Assembly (NCBI GenBank): GCA_037447655.1
Contig: JBBHKE010002016.1
Span: 64,001 to 104,630, forward strand
From: Zygnema cylindricum
Lineage: Eukaryota; Streptophyta; Zygnematophyceae; Zygnematales; Zygnemataceae
Direction: 5' to 3'
DNA: 40,630 nt
This document shows positions 1 to 26,960 of this stretch, one piece after another. The notes beneath the pieces are model-generated. The model worked only from the letters and a program-made list of their open reading frames with translations, ran no database searches and had not been told where the DNA came from. The first letter of the stretch is position 1. Each line of letters opens with the position of its first letter. Made by a program: the position numbers and the translations under genes.

Positions 1-450
1 TTGATATTGATTGATATTTTCATTATTTTTAGAGTTTAAAATTCCAAACAAATATGTTACCCAATTTTTTAATTCATGACCATAAACCCTTGCAATATTT
101 ATGCGTCGACTTTATACACCATACAAAAACTAAACTATTTTTTATACGTTTTTTGTGATATTTGGGATTATGATAAAACATTTCAACATTTTTGTGTTTA
201 AAACGTTGATTTGAAAAATAAAATTAATTGTAAAACAACTTTTGAAAAAATAGCAGATTTGATAACGTTTTGAAATATTTAAGCCATAAGTATCAAGTAT
301 CTAAAGTATAGCGATCATATACAACAAAGCGAAGAGAAATCAACGTCTTAATTGTTAAACACCTTTGAACATTTGACCATGTGCAAAATTTGGGAGCACC
401 AAACTTTTAAAAATAAACGACATTTTTCATTAGAAATACGGTTTTAAACT

Positions 451-1030
451 TAGCAATCCATTATGTTAACGTCTAAAGGAAAATGAAAGCTTCTTCATAA
501 AAACATTTTTTTCTAAGAATCATTTTGTTTACATTGAAAAGAAAAAATGAAGTTTGAAGGAATACAAAAGCGACACAAAAAATGAAAATATGAAAAACCG
601 AGCAATCCGTTAAGTTTTCATGTAAACGAAAAAAAAACCTTCCTCGTAAAAACCATATTTTCCATCTATCATTTTGTTTGCCTCAAAAAGAAACAAAATG
701 CTTCTAAACGAATACAAAAAGGACAAATAAAAGGAAAATATGAAAAACTAAGCAATCCATTAAGTGACATGTAAACGAACACAAAATCTTCGTCATAAAA
801 ACCATCTTTTCCAATATCATTTTGTTTACCTCGATAGGCAAAAAAATGCTTTACACGAATATAAAAGCGACGCAATAAATGAAAATATGAAAAACAGATT
901 AATCTATTTTGTTTACATATAAACGAAAACAAAACCCTTTCCTAATAAAAACCATATATTCCAAATATCGCTTTTTCTACCTCAAAAAGCAAATACATTT
1001 TTTAGAGAATCAAAAAAGCGACAAAAAACA
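451..1030. repeat. AT-rich tandem array, ~150-bp period
   Basis: About four diverged direct copies begin near 451, 601, 752 and 894. Each carries, in order, GCAATCC(A/G)TTA, a TGTAAACGAA-like stretch, TCRTAAAAACCAT, ATCATTTTGTTTRCCT and a GAAAATATGAAAAAC stretch. There is no coding potential. The flanking 1-450 is AT-rich with nothing recognisable. Seen by eye; a self dot-plot would fix the period. Confidence 0.7.
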
Positions 1031-1069
1031 TCCTGATTTGAGCTTTTACCCTTGAACAATAACCAAAAT

Positions 1070-1806
1070 AGTTTGGTTTTTATTTGTTTACTTACTAAAA
1101 AATGTTACACACGCAAACCTATCCAAAATCATTCTTTCATAATTTTTTTGTTGTTCGCCGCAATTGTCGACATCATTCTATTGATGACCTTGTCAAAAAA
1201 TCCAACTATTTATTTATTCTGTTCAAGTTACTTATCAACGAGTTTGTTTTATTGCTTGAATTACTCATTGTTCGATCTTTTCTGATGCTCAAATTGCTAA
1301 TAGTTGGATTTTTCAAAACTCATGTCCCACTTTTCAAGCACCTTTCGAGCGAGAAATGAGGGATTTTCAAAATCAGGGTTAATCATAGCTGCGTCACCAG
1401 CGGTGTCCCATGTGCCTTTAGGGTTAACCACATCATTTTTCGACATCCAATTGTCCATCTCGTCAAACAAGGACTCAAAAAAAAAGGAAGCCAAACCGTT
1501 GTAAGGTAAACATGAAAATCCCTCACTTCTCGCTCAAAAAGTGATTGAAAAGTTAGACAAGAGTTTTGAAATATCCAACAATAAACAATTTGAGCGACAA
1601 AAAGAATAGAAGAGGGAGCAATTCGAACAACAAAACAATCTCATTGATAAGCAATTTGAACAGAATAATGAAATAGTTGGAGCTTTTGACAAGATCGTCA
1701 ATGGAATGATATCGGCAATTGCGGCGAACAACAAAAGAATTATGAAAGGGTGATTTTGGATAGGTATGGATGTGTAACATTTTCTAGTAAGTAAACAAAA
1801 AAAAAG
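1070..1806. repeat. Inverted duplication of an unknown coding fragment
   Basis: Arms at about 1070-1372 and 1512-1806 are diverged reverse complements around a ~140-bp spacer. Read outward from the centre, both arms encode related peptides. The minus arm (from about 1494 downward) contains ENPSFLARKVLEKW; the plus arm contains ENPSLLAQKVIEKL, then a Gln/Glu-rich coil, then (in reading order) FDKIVNGMISAIAANNKRIM and a stop. In the minus arm the coding also extends across the spacer (WDTAGDAAMINPDF). Both arms have stops or frameshifts. I do not recognise the family; the tail with a Gln-rich coil resembles accessory proteins of DNA transposons, which is inference only. Confidence 0.6.
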
Positions 1807-1884
1807 CCAAATGTTTTTTATTTACATGTAAATACGTTGTGTAGTCTATCAAATATGCAGACATATTTCCTGGGAGAAAAAAAA

Positions 1885-2252
1885 AAAAAAAATGAACAAT
1901 AGTTGGGAATTCTCTCCCCTTCTCTCTTTCCCTATCCCTCTCCCTCTCCAAATCTCTTTTTCCCTCTCCCTCTCCCTCTCTCCCTCTCTCTCGCTCACGC
2001 TTTCCCTCTCTATCTCATTATCCCTTTCTTTTATGTTTTTTTTTTTTTTCCTTTTCCCTCTCATTCTCCCTCTTTTTTTTTTCTCCATCTTTTTTTTTCC
2101 CATTCTCCCTCTTTTTCCTTTACCCTTCCCCCTCCACCTCCCCCTCCCCCTTCCTCACCCTCCCTCTCTTTCTCTCTCTCTCTTTTTCCCTCTCTTTTTT
2201 TCTCTCTCCCTCTCTCATCCTCTCCCTCACTCCCCCTCTCCCTCTTTCCTCC
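1885..2252. repeat. CT-rich low-complexity tract abutting the assembly gap
   Basis: Nearly pure pyrimidine on the plus strand (CTCTCC, CCCTCT and T runs). Open frames here are Ser/Leu/Pro repeats created by the tract and are not genes. Confidence 0.9.
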
Positions 2253-2262
2253 NNNNNNNNNN
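2253..2262. other. Assembly gap (10 N)
   Basis: Ten N bases directly after the CT tract. The placeholder length is probably arbitrary, and the two sides may not truly be contiguous at this spacing. Confidence 0.99.
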
Positions 2263-2749
2263 TTCGACAAAACACTTATAAAAAAGACAGTGAAGACATG
2301 AAAGGAACATGCTGAATTAAACTCAGACGTTAAGACATTCCCTTAACTAGTACTGTCACTGACAAAACCAACGCGTGTCAGTGAATGCAGTAAAACAGTT
2401 TTTTGCATGCAAACTTCATGTGTAACCATGTTTATTTCATGGCAACTCGTATTTAATTGACCGTCAAATTTATGCTCAACGGTACTTTATTTGTACCAAT
2501 GTGTACTTCAAACGTACGTTTTTTGACAAAATGACGTAAGTGACTGTGCGCAACCAAAACAGTCACTGTCATGATCAATTCCCTTACAGAATTGCAGACT
2601 CAAATTAAGTCGTACAAGGAAAGTACAGAAGTGACAGAAAAAATATTCACAAAACAGCTTTCTGTACCTTCTAAGCTTATTAGAACATTGCACCGATACG
2701 ACAAAAGTATAGGAATTACAAAACGTACTATCTAGAAATGTACGTACAG
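2263..2749. other. Gene-free stretch
   Basis: AT-rich unique-looking sequence between the gap and the first MITE. I see no splice-flanked coding segment, RNA gene or clear repeat. Confidence 0.5.
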
Positions 2750-2961
2750 TACACCGCCAATCGCTATTAGCGTAGTGTACGCTAATTCCGTCCCGTTTTT
2801 TTATTCTCAAATAGAATTTATCCATACTATTTAAAAAACCCTAATTCCTAATTAAAGTAAACGATTTCTTCGAAAATTTCCAAATTTCCAATTAGCGTAA
2901 ACCACGCTAATTATTCGTATACGCTAAAGTAACTTATACGCTAATAGCGATTGGCGTTGTA
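2750..2961. mobile_element. MITE family A, copy 1 (TA-flanked)
   Basis: The terminal inverted repeats are TACACCGCCAATCGCTATTA at the left and, at the right, the inverse ending in GATTGGCGTTGTA. Both ends sit on TA, as expected for Tc1/mariner-type (Stowaway-like) MITEs. There is no coding capacity. The interior contains GTACGCTAATTCCGTCCCG and AATTAGCGTAAACCACGC, also found in inverted order at 33439-33659, which defines the family. Confidence 0.85.
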
Positions 2962-2964
2962 CTG

Positions 2965-3184
2965 TACACCGTGTGTCGCTATTAGTGTTATTTTTTTTTT
3001 GCCACCTAAAACATCTTTTCTCCGTACACAATTGTCGGATTTTCAATTTGAAACCGCCAATCGAAAACTGAGAATGTTGCCTTTCAATCGCAACCGTCAG
3101 ATCCGAAATCTGATAAGTTTGTACGGAGATAAAATGTTTTAAGTGGCTAGAATAACATTAACACTAATAGCGATTTACGGTGTA
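2965..3184. mobile_element. MITE family B, copy 1 (TA-flanked)
   Basis: Begins three bases after the family A copy. The termini are TACACCGTGTGTCGCTATTA and its inverse ending in GCGATTTACGGTGTA. The interior (ACATCTTTTCTCCGTAC ... GTACGGAGATAAAATGTTTT) forms further inverted repeats. It is related at 21687-21882 and, more distantly, at 4948-5188. Confidence 0.8.
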
Positions 3185-3476
3185 TTGTCCGCTGTACTGT
3201 AGATTCAAATTGTAACTCAATCTCACGCAAATTTGAAACCCTAGAAAATGTAAAAATGTCACGATTCAAGTTGAGAGCCAATCTTTCTGAGGTTGCCATC
3301 TTTATGTTTGATGCAATGTAATATTAGATTATTAATATACTATGGAGCATAAACATAATTTCTAATTTATTTTCTTTACTTTGTTTACATTGTACCTGAA
3401 AAGACTCTATACCAAGAATTGTGGAAAAATCAAAAATGTTTTCTTAGGATATTTTTGTTTTGAAAGAAATGTAGCA

Positions 3477-20451
<16,975 letters not shown>

Positions 20452-20699
20452 GGAGGATTAGGGGGAGTGGAAGGGGGAGGTGGAGGGGGAGCGGTAGGAG
20501 AAGGGGGAGGGGGGAGGGGGGGAAGAGGGGGAGGAAAAAGAGGAATCAAGATTTTTGTAGTTTCCAATTAGAATCTGTTACACTACCAAAGGTGTGTACC
20601 AACCACTAAGAGAAGTACACAACGGTATCGGTTTAGGACTTAAGAGAGAAAAGAAAAATGTGAAATTCGACAAGGCTTCAATAGAGTTTCAATACCTCC

Positions 20700-21665
20700 C
20701 TTCGATTGAAGCATTGCTCGTCACAAAGACCGGAGTCAAAAATATGTTTTAAAAATGTTAAAAATATGAAGCACCCAAAATCCAAAGGTGGAATTGGGAG
20801 AGGTACGACTAAGAGGAGGTGTTAGAGGAGGCGCTATTGCAAGTGATAACCTTAAACAACTTGATTCGACAAAAATTTCGTATGGCCCATTAATTTGATT
20901 TGAAGGTAGCTCCGGTGGGATTGACGAAGAATACTTAAACTTAGGCGTCGTCCAATGGAGGAAGAGGACCATACGGATATGTATGAAATGTCGTGTTCAC
21001 GTGCGCAGATTGGCCGAATTGTGTTGTCGCAACATAGGGATTCGCTAAGTTTTTAGGATTTTGATTTGGTGGATTCGATCTTTGTGCCCTTGTCGCTCTT
21101 CTTTTTCTTGTTTGGGAGCCAATCCTAAACACTCGTTGACAACGTGGTCACGCTTTTTGCACTATTTGCAAAAAGGTACAAAATTTGCATTAGGGAAAGA
21201 TTTTTAGGGAGCAAACGTGGTTAATGCCGAACCATTAGTCGACGAGTGAGGTTATTATAAAGTCTATCTTTTTACTTCGTGCATCAATCGGTTATTTAGA
21301 TCTGGCATAGTGAGGTAGGTGTGAAAATTGTTGATTTTACTAATAAAAGCGTAAAAAGAAATAGGTCATCAGCTTAAGATTGCACTGATCATATCGTCAC
21401 GGCTAACATTACATTCCACAAACTAGCGAGGGATGGAACCTGTTGGCTAAATGTTAACATGGTATTCGATTTATCTTTTTGAATTATAATGAACCACCTA
21501 CGCAGTGAGAGCCGATTAGGCCACGTTTTAGTTTTGTACGCATTACCTATAATAAAATTACTTACGCCTTTTGAAAAGTCGTTGCGTGTTGAACCAAGGT
21601 TTTGAATGCGCCATATAATGAGAGGACGAGGCTCGAAAGGGCACCAAAATCTTTTTCTTTCCATG
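20700..21665 (-). pseudogene. Decayed retrotransposon gag-like fragment
   Basis: Read on the minus strand, 21664 to 21389 encodes ERKRFWCPFEPRPLIIWRIQ and more. Near 21165 a CCHC knuckle (Cys-X2-Cys-X4-His-X4-Cys, CKKRDHVVNEC) is interrupted by a stop, followed by a Pro/Asn/Gln-rich stretch. Gag proteins of LTR retrotransposons have this order. No protease, integrase or LTR is seen, and stops are frequent, so this is an old remnant at best. Confidence 0.4.
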
Positions 21666-21686
21666 CGACGATTGCAATTTTTGTGC

Positions 21687-21882
21687 TACCACCGTGTATC
21701 GCTATTAGTGTATATGTTTTTTTCCCCCACTATTCAATTTTCAATTGGAGACCGCCAATTGGAAGGTGAGAACCTTGTCTTTCCATCGGGATTGTCGGAT
21801 TAGCAATCCGCTGAGTGTGTACGGAGAAAAGATGTTTTTAGTGGCGAAATAAATATTAACACTAATAGCAATACACGGTGTA
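21687..21882. mobile_element. MITE family B, copy 2
   Basis: Ends TACCACCGTGTATCGCTATT and the inverse ending ACTAATAGCAATACACGGTGTA, on TA. The interior aligns with the copy at 2965 (ATTTTCAATT, ACCGCCAATYG, GTACGGAGA, GTGGC). Non-coding. Confidence 0.8.
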
Positions 21883-22055
21883 GTATAAGCTGCATTGTCT
21901 ACTTCACAAGAATTGTGACATTGGTAGCTATGTGGCCCCATTTTTTTTCAATACTAAAACGACATTGGATTTGAAATTTCCAACCATAGAAGTTTTTCCC
22001 TTTTTCCCTTGGAACTTAGTCACAATTTTTTTTACAAACAAAGTCATGGGCTCAT

Positions 22056-22240
22056 AACCTAATGATAGAAAGGCCATAAAAGGTCGAAATAAGGAAAGAA
22101 TAAAAAATTAACAAAAGGCCAAAAATAAAGAGAAGGCCAAAAAGAACAAAGGGTAAGTAAATCAGAGAGAAACGAGGAATTTAAAAGAGGTTTGTCGAAT
22201 AGGTTTCCATCTTAGCTTTTGATGATTTACAATTGAAACA
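22056..22240. repeat. Second copy of the dispersed GGCCA repeat
   Basis: Related to 16265-16445. Followed at 22260-22295 by a G-rich run and then AT-rich sequence without genes. Confidence 0.5.
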
Positions 22241-22299
22241 GAAAATAATACTAATAATATTAAGGGGGAGGGCGAGGGGGGGGGGGGGGAGGGGAACAT

Positions 22300-24400
22300 G
22301 TATAAGCAACTTTAGTATGAAAGGGAAAATGGGTGTAGAAGTAAAGGAAATAGGGGAATAAGAGTAAAAGAAAACTAGTGTACTTCTATGAGGAAAATAG
22401 TCTAAAGTAATAAAGGGGGAAATTGAAAGCAAATAATGTAAAATTGAGTGGAAAAAGGTGCAAAATTAAAGGGAAAAAAATGTAAAATCGACGGGAAAAA
22501 AATGTAAAAATATGAAGTAATGAACAAGAGAAAAGTGTAATTTTGAAAGGGAAAAAAAGTAGAAGGGGAATATGTAAAAATAGGAAATGCAAGTTATCAG
22601 TTTTTATTTGATGTAAGCACCAATTATATTGTTGATAAGATAATTATAATCCTAATGGATTATGTGAGGGAAAACTCGAACCCCGAAGAAGAGAAAAGTG
22701 GACCAGATTTAAGGTCCACAGTAAATTTGGTACACGGGGAAAAGCTCTCAAATAAAAAATTTGCTGGATGAGTCCTACAATTGTCGAGTTTTTTTTTTTT
22801 TTTTTTTTGGTTCAAATTATCATGTTTCTTCCGCATTCGTGGTCTAAAAATTACTCTTCTCTCTCTCTTGTCTCTCCCACTTGCCCTCCCTCTTTTTTTC
22901 TCCCTCTCTCCTCTCGCCTCACCTTCTTCCCTCTTTCTCTCCCACTCTCCCTCTCCCCTTCCCCCTCCCACCTCTTATTATTTTTTCCTTAAACCTATTT
23001 TGAAAATAGAGCTCTTTTAAAGGGGTGTATGGAAGAGAGAGATACGGAAGGAGTTTCTTATGTGAAGGAAATGATGGCTACAAGTCAACGAGTTTTACAG
23101 AATCGAAAAAGTAATACATGGAACAATGGAAAATACGATGAAAGAAATGACGAAAAAATCGATGAAAGAAATGACGAAAAAATCGATGAAAGAAATGACG
23201 AAAATACGATAAAAAAAATGATGTAAAAAACGGACAAAAGACAAAATTTTATGTTTATAATGGAAGAGACAACAACATGGAAATACTTAATAGTTAGGTG
23301 GAGTTGGTTTTGTTTGAAATAAGTTATTGAGAATTAATTATGTTTAAAAAAAAAAGTTTAGCTATGTTTGATTTTTTTTTTTTTTTGTGGAGTTAGTTAC
23401 CTTTATAATTTGGATTTTGTACTATTATTAATGTTCTATGAGTAGCACAAGTCGTTGTGGAAAAGTGGTACAATTTATATAAAAAAAGATTGTTTTATAT
23501 GTGAATATGTTGGGAGAGAAAGAGAAGTCCTTTTGATTTTTTTTGTGTTCTTTTTTCTTTTTCCTTTTTTTTTTTTTTTTAGTTTATGGGAATTAGTGTG
23601 GATTGGACAAAGTAGTAGATGGGAAAATAGTGTGAATTCATGATGGATGTCGTGTAATTTGTGTTATTTTATGTTGGAAAGTATGTGTGGTCCATACTAA
23701 TTTGTGTGTGGGTTTAAGAAAAATAATTGGCTCATAAAAACTAGTACAATCCTCAAAAATCACGGAAAGAGTGTTTGTATAAACGGATGTTGGATCCGTC
23801 CTTCTGTCTTTTTTATGATTATTGCTAAAATTAATATTTTCTTTTTTGTTTTTTTGTTTTTTTTATTTATTTTTTAATTTTCCTTGAGCATGTATCGTAC
23901 AGGTTTTGTATGTTTTTTTTGCAATTTAGCCTCGTTTCTCGTAAAAGATTGTGTTTCCAACTTTTGAAAAAATGTCGCATTAGTAGATTTGTCAATTGAC
24001 ACAATGTACTTTTTTAGCAAAAAAATAAATTTGAAGTTGAATTTGAATTTATTTGGAAATAAATTTGGTTTATAAAACATTGGATCACGCTAGTGGTTAT
24101 TTTACGTAGATAGTAATCTGACTAATATCCGATAGTAATGTTTGATAGTTAATAAAAAAATAAAAAAACTTATTTTACCTTTGTAGAAAGTACTAAGTAC
24201 GTTTTGCACAGTGGGATTATACAAAAAGAACAGCGAAGGAGAATCTTGGTCCATTTTTTCTTTTAATATTTACCAAGAGGCAGAAATTTTGAGCTGCATT
24301 CATCTTAATAAAGAAAATAATGGTGAAAAGAATTGGAAAAAAACTTGGTCTAAACCTAATTAAAGTTTTTAATTTTCTGGTTATCATCTATTTTCAGATT
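22300..24400. other. Gene-free interval
   Basis: AT-rich, with a CT tract at 22855-22975. A short open frame at 23029-23226 holds three 24-bp units coding DERNDEKI-like repeats; it has no family resemblance and I do not call it a gene. No RNA gene seen. Confidence 0.5.
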
Positions 24401-24771
24401 CAATCCTCCTAGAGATTGTTTTTACTTTCCTTTAATTTGTTACTTTTCCTATATACACATTTTCTTATATTTTAAGTTATTGCTGTTCATAAATACTGTT
24501 TATCGTCTGATTTATCAAGAAAAACAAGAAAATAAAATAAATAAAGGAAAAGAAAGTACAGGACGCGTTCAAAACTTCAAATGACCACGAATAAAAAGTT
24601 CGAAAATTCCGTGCGCAAATCCCCGCACCAAATATTAGTGCGTACTTTTCGCAACTTTGATTCGATTCATAGCAACGAACAACATTTCGAATAATAAATT
24701 GACAAAAATTTGAAAACTTGAGGAAACAAAAAGCAGAAACGAGCTTGTCATAAGAGACATCCTTAGCCCGC

Positions 24772-24832
24772 CACGTGGCAGACATCATTTTTCCAATTTA
24801 TTGCCACGTGTCACATTTAAATTCCCCACGTG
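24772..24832. promoter_or_regulatory. G-box cluster upstream of WDR55
   Basis: Three palindromic CACGTG cores at 24772, 24805 and 24827, in contexts CCACGTGG, GCCACGTGTC and CCACGTGAC; a fourth (25099) lies just inside the first exon. In plants these bind bZIP and bHLH factors (light and ABA response). They sit 240-300 bp before the start codon. Confidence 0.65.
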
Positions 24833-25071
24833 ACAACAGATGCTGTCTCTCGTTTCCCAAAAAATAGCAAAGAGGAGAAAATATCCCAAAGATTAAATTC
24901 CCAAAAAAAAATATAATAATAAAAAATCTCAACCAAAAAAAATACCAGAAAAAATTCCCCTAAAAAAACCAAGGAAATCCAGTAGAAAGTCTCCAAATAG
25001 AAAAAAAAGGGCGGAGAGAGAGAGAGAGGGAGAGAGAGAGCCGGGGGGGGGAGAGAGAGAGAGATAGGGAA

Positions 25072-26616
25072 ATGGAGGGGGGAGAGAGTGCCAGAGTCCA
25101 CGTGGCAGCCCAGCCGTTCGATTTATCGTTTCATCCGACGGCCAAAAAATTTGCGGCGGGACTCATCTCAGGAACCATAGAACTGTCCGTTTTTTAAATT
25201 ACTTTAAAACCCCAAAATTTATAAAACTGTCAGGTTTTTATTTGAATTTACACCCTTAAAGTTATAAACTCTAAAATCATTTATGAGCTCTAAAATTTTT
25301 GAACTTCAAAATTCTAAAACCCTGGAATTTTTAAACTTTTACTTCTAGGATTCTAAAACTCTAAAATTAAAAAAAAAAAAAAAAAAAAAAATTCGTAAAC
25401 TAAAATCTATACATATTCCAATGAACCTCAAGAATTCCTTAACCCTAAAATTTCTGAACCTTAAAATTTCTAAACCTGAAATTTGAAACCCTAAAACGCA
25501 TAAACCCTTTTTTAAAGGTCTAAAATTTAATCTTCTAAATCTCTTAAATTTCCAAAACCCTAAATCCCTCAAAATTTTTAACCCTAAAATTTCTGAAACC
25601 CCGCTTTGAAACTTTCAAATTTCTATAACTTAAAATTTTACTACTTTAAAATTTCTAAAATCCCAGGTGTAAAAAACTCCCAGGATTTAAAAAATTCTGA
25701 AATTTCAAAAACCAGAAGAATTAGAAAGCCTTAAAATATATAATTTTAAACGTAAAAATTCATAATTTGAAATGTAAAAAATGTAAACTTAAATGTAGAA
25801 ATTAAAACTTGGAAAATGAGAAAGGTTTTAAAAAACCTAAAAAATCAGAAAACCATGAACTTGAAAAAAAATCAAACTGAATTTTTATTTTTAGAATTTC
25901 TAAAATCTTTTCAGGTTTTTAAATTCATATTTCACACCTGTAACTTTGATCAAACAAAACATCGGTGTTTTCTAATTTGTACTTTTTGTCTTTTGCTTTA
26001 TATTTTTTATTTTATTTTTGTTTGTCTTTTTTTTTCTTTTTTGTTTTTTTTTTTCAGATTTTCTTATGAAGAAGAAGAACCAAAAAGGTGACTTTTTTTT
26101 TTTCCTCCATTAATGCTACTAGGTTCCCTTTTTTTGTATTTTGATCCTTTTTTTTGGTTTTTTTGTGTTTACACGATTATAGTTGCTATAAATTTTATCA
26201 TGTTCCATTTTTTTTTTTTTTTTTTGTTAATTCATTTAATTAATTATTTTTCAGGGTTTGGAAAGCAAAACATGCCCACCAGGAGTCGTGTCGCGCCGTC
26301 CGATTTTTAAATTCAGGAAGATGTCAGTTTATTTTTATTTTTTTCTCGTTTTTGTTTTTGTTTTTGTTTTTGCTTTTGCTTTTGTTTATTATGCTTTCAC
26401 TTTTGTTTTTTTATATATGTCTATATTTGTTTTTAGCCACGTTTTTTCTTTTCATCCTTATTGATTTCTTTATTTATTTGTTTGTTTTACATTATTATTA
26501 TTATTTTTCTTTTTTATTTTTTATTCAGATTTGTTGAGTGGTTCGGCCGACAAATCTATTTTGGCGACGGATGTCGTTACAGGACGAATGGTCTCGAGAC
26601 TGACTGAAGCCCACAG
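25072..26616 (+). CDS. WDR55: WDR55-like WD40 protein, 5' four exons only
   Basis: Exons 25072-25184, 26058-26087, 26255-26322 and 26529-26616; phases agree throughout and give 99 codons plus two bases. The peptide has the N-terminal order of plant WDR55: QPFDLSFHPTAKKFAAGLISG (first WD repeat), a short acidic linker FSYEEEEPKR, HAHQESCRAVRFLNSGRY and LLSGSADKSILATDVVTGRM, then EAH. WDR55 is a nuclear seven-bladed propeller linked to rRNA processing and, in plants, to DDB1-CUL4 complexes. The remaining propeller blades are not found before the opposite-strand RING gene. So the rest lies behind a very long intron, or this is a truncated copy or misjoin. The ATG lies in a GA-rich leader, and the start is supported by homology right after it. 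Confidence 0.85.
25185..26057 (+). repeat. Degenerate CCCTAAA-like array in WDR55 intron 1
   Basis: About 25200-25860 is built of diverged AAATTTCTAAACCCTAAA units of roughly 17-19 nt. Exact CCCTAAA occurs near 25443, 25492, 25558 and 25580. The array is too degenerate to be a functional telomere seed. Confidence 0.65.
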
Positions 26617-26960
26617 GTAAAAAAAGAAGAGAGAGAGGGGGAGAGAGAGAGGGGGGTTGATAGAGAGGGAGGGAGGGAGAGAGGAGTGGAGAGAGGGAGA
26701 AAACAGAGAAATGAAAGGTAAAATAGAGAAAACAAAGAAAGAAACTAGAGGTTTCAATAGAGGACGAATGGTCATCAGACTGACAAAGCCCACAAGTTAA
26801 AAAGAAGAGAGAGACAGAGGGATTGATAGAGAGGGAGGGAGGGAGGGAGAGAGATGAGAAATATGAAAGAATAAAAGGTAAAATAAAGGATTTAAAGAAA
26901 GAAACAAGAGATTTCAATGGAGGACGATTGGTCTTCTGACACACAGGAGCCCGTAGATTA
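26574..26960 (+). repeat. Exon 4 edge plus GA repeats, three copies
   Basis: The end of WDR55 exon 4 and its donor (AGGACGAATGGTCTCGAGAC ... GCCCACAGGTAAAAAA) recur at about 26758-26805 and 26919-26957, each separated by (GA)n and GAGGGAGG runs plus an A-rich stretch. The second copy has lost the donor (AAGTTAAA) and the third is weaker still. Confidence 0.9.

Noticed and set aside
22040-22080. GGGCTCATAACC resembling a tRNA-Met anticodon arm, with a weak B-box-like GGTCGAAAT downstream
   Set aside because: No acceptor stem, D arm or proper T arm; insufficient for a tRNA or a tRNA-derived SINE call.
23029-23226. 65-codon frame with three DERNDEKI-like units
   Set aside because: Repeat-derived, no splice context or recognisable family; not enough to call a gene.
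24477-25101. Minus-strand open frames opposite the WDR55 promoter and leader
   Set aside because: They overlap the G-box region and the GA leader of WDR55 and show no motif.
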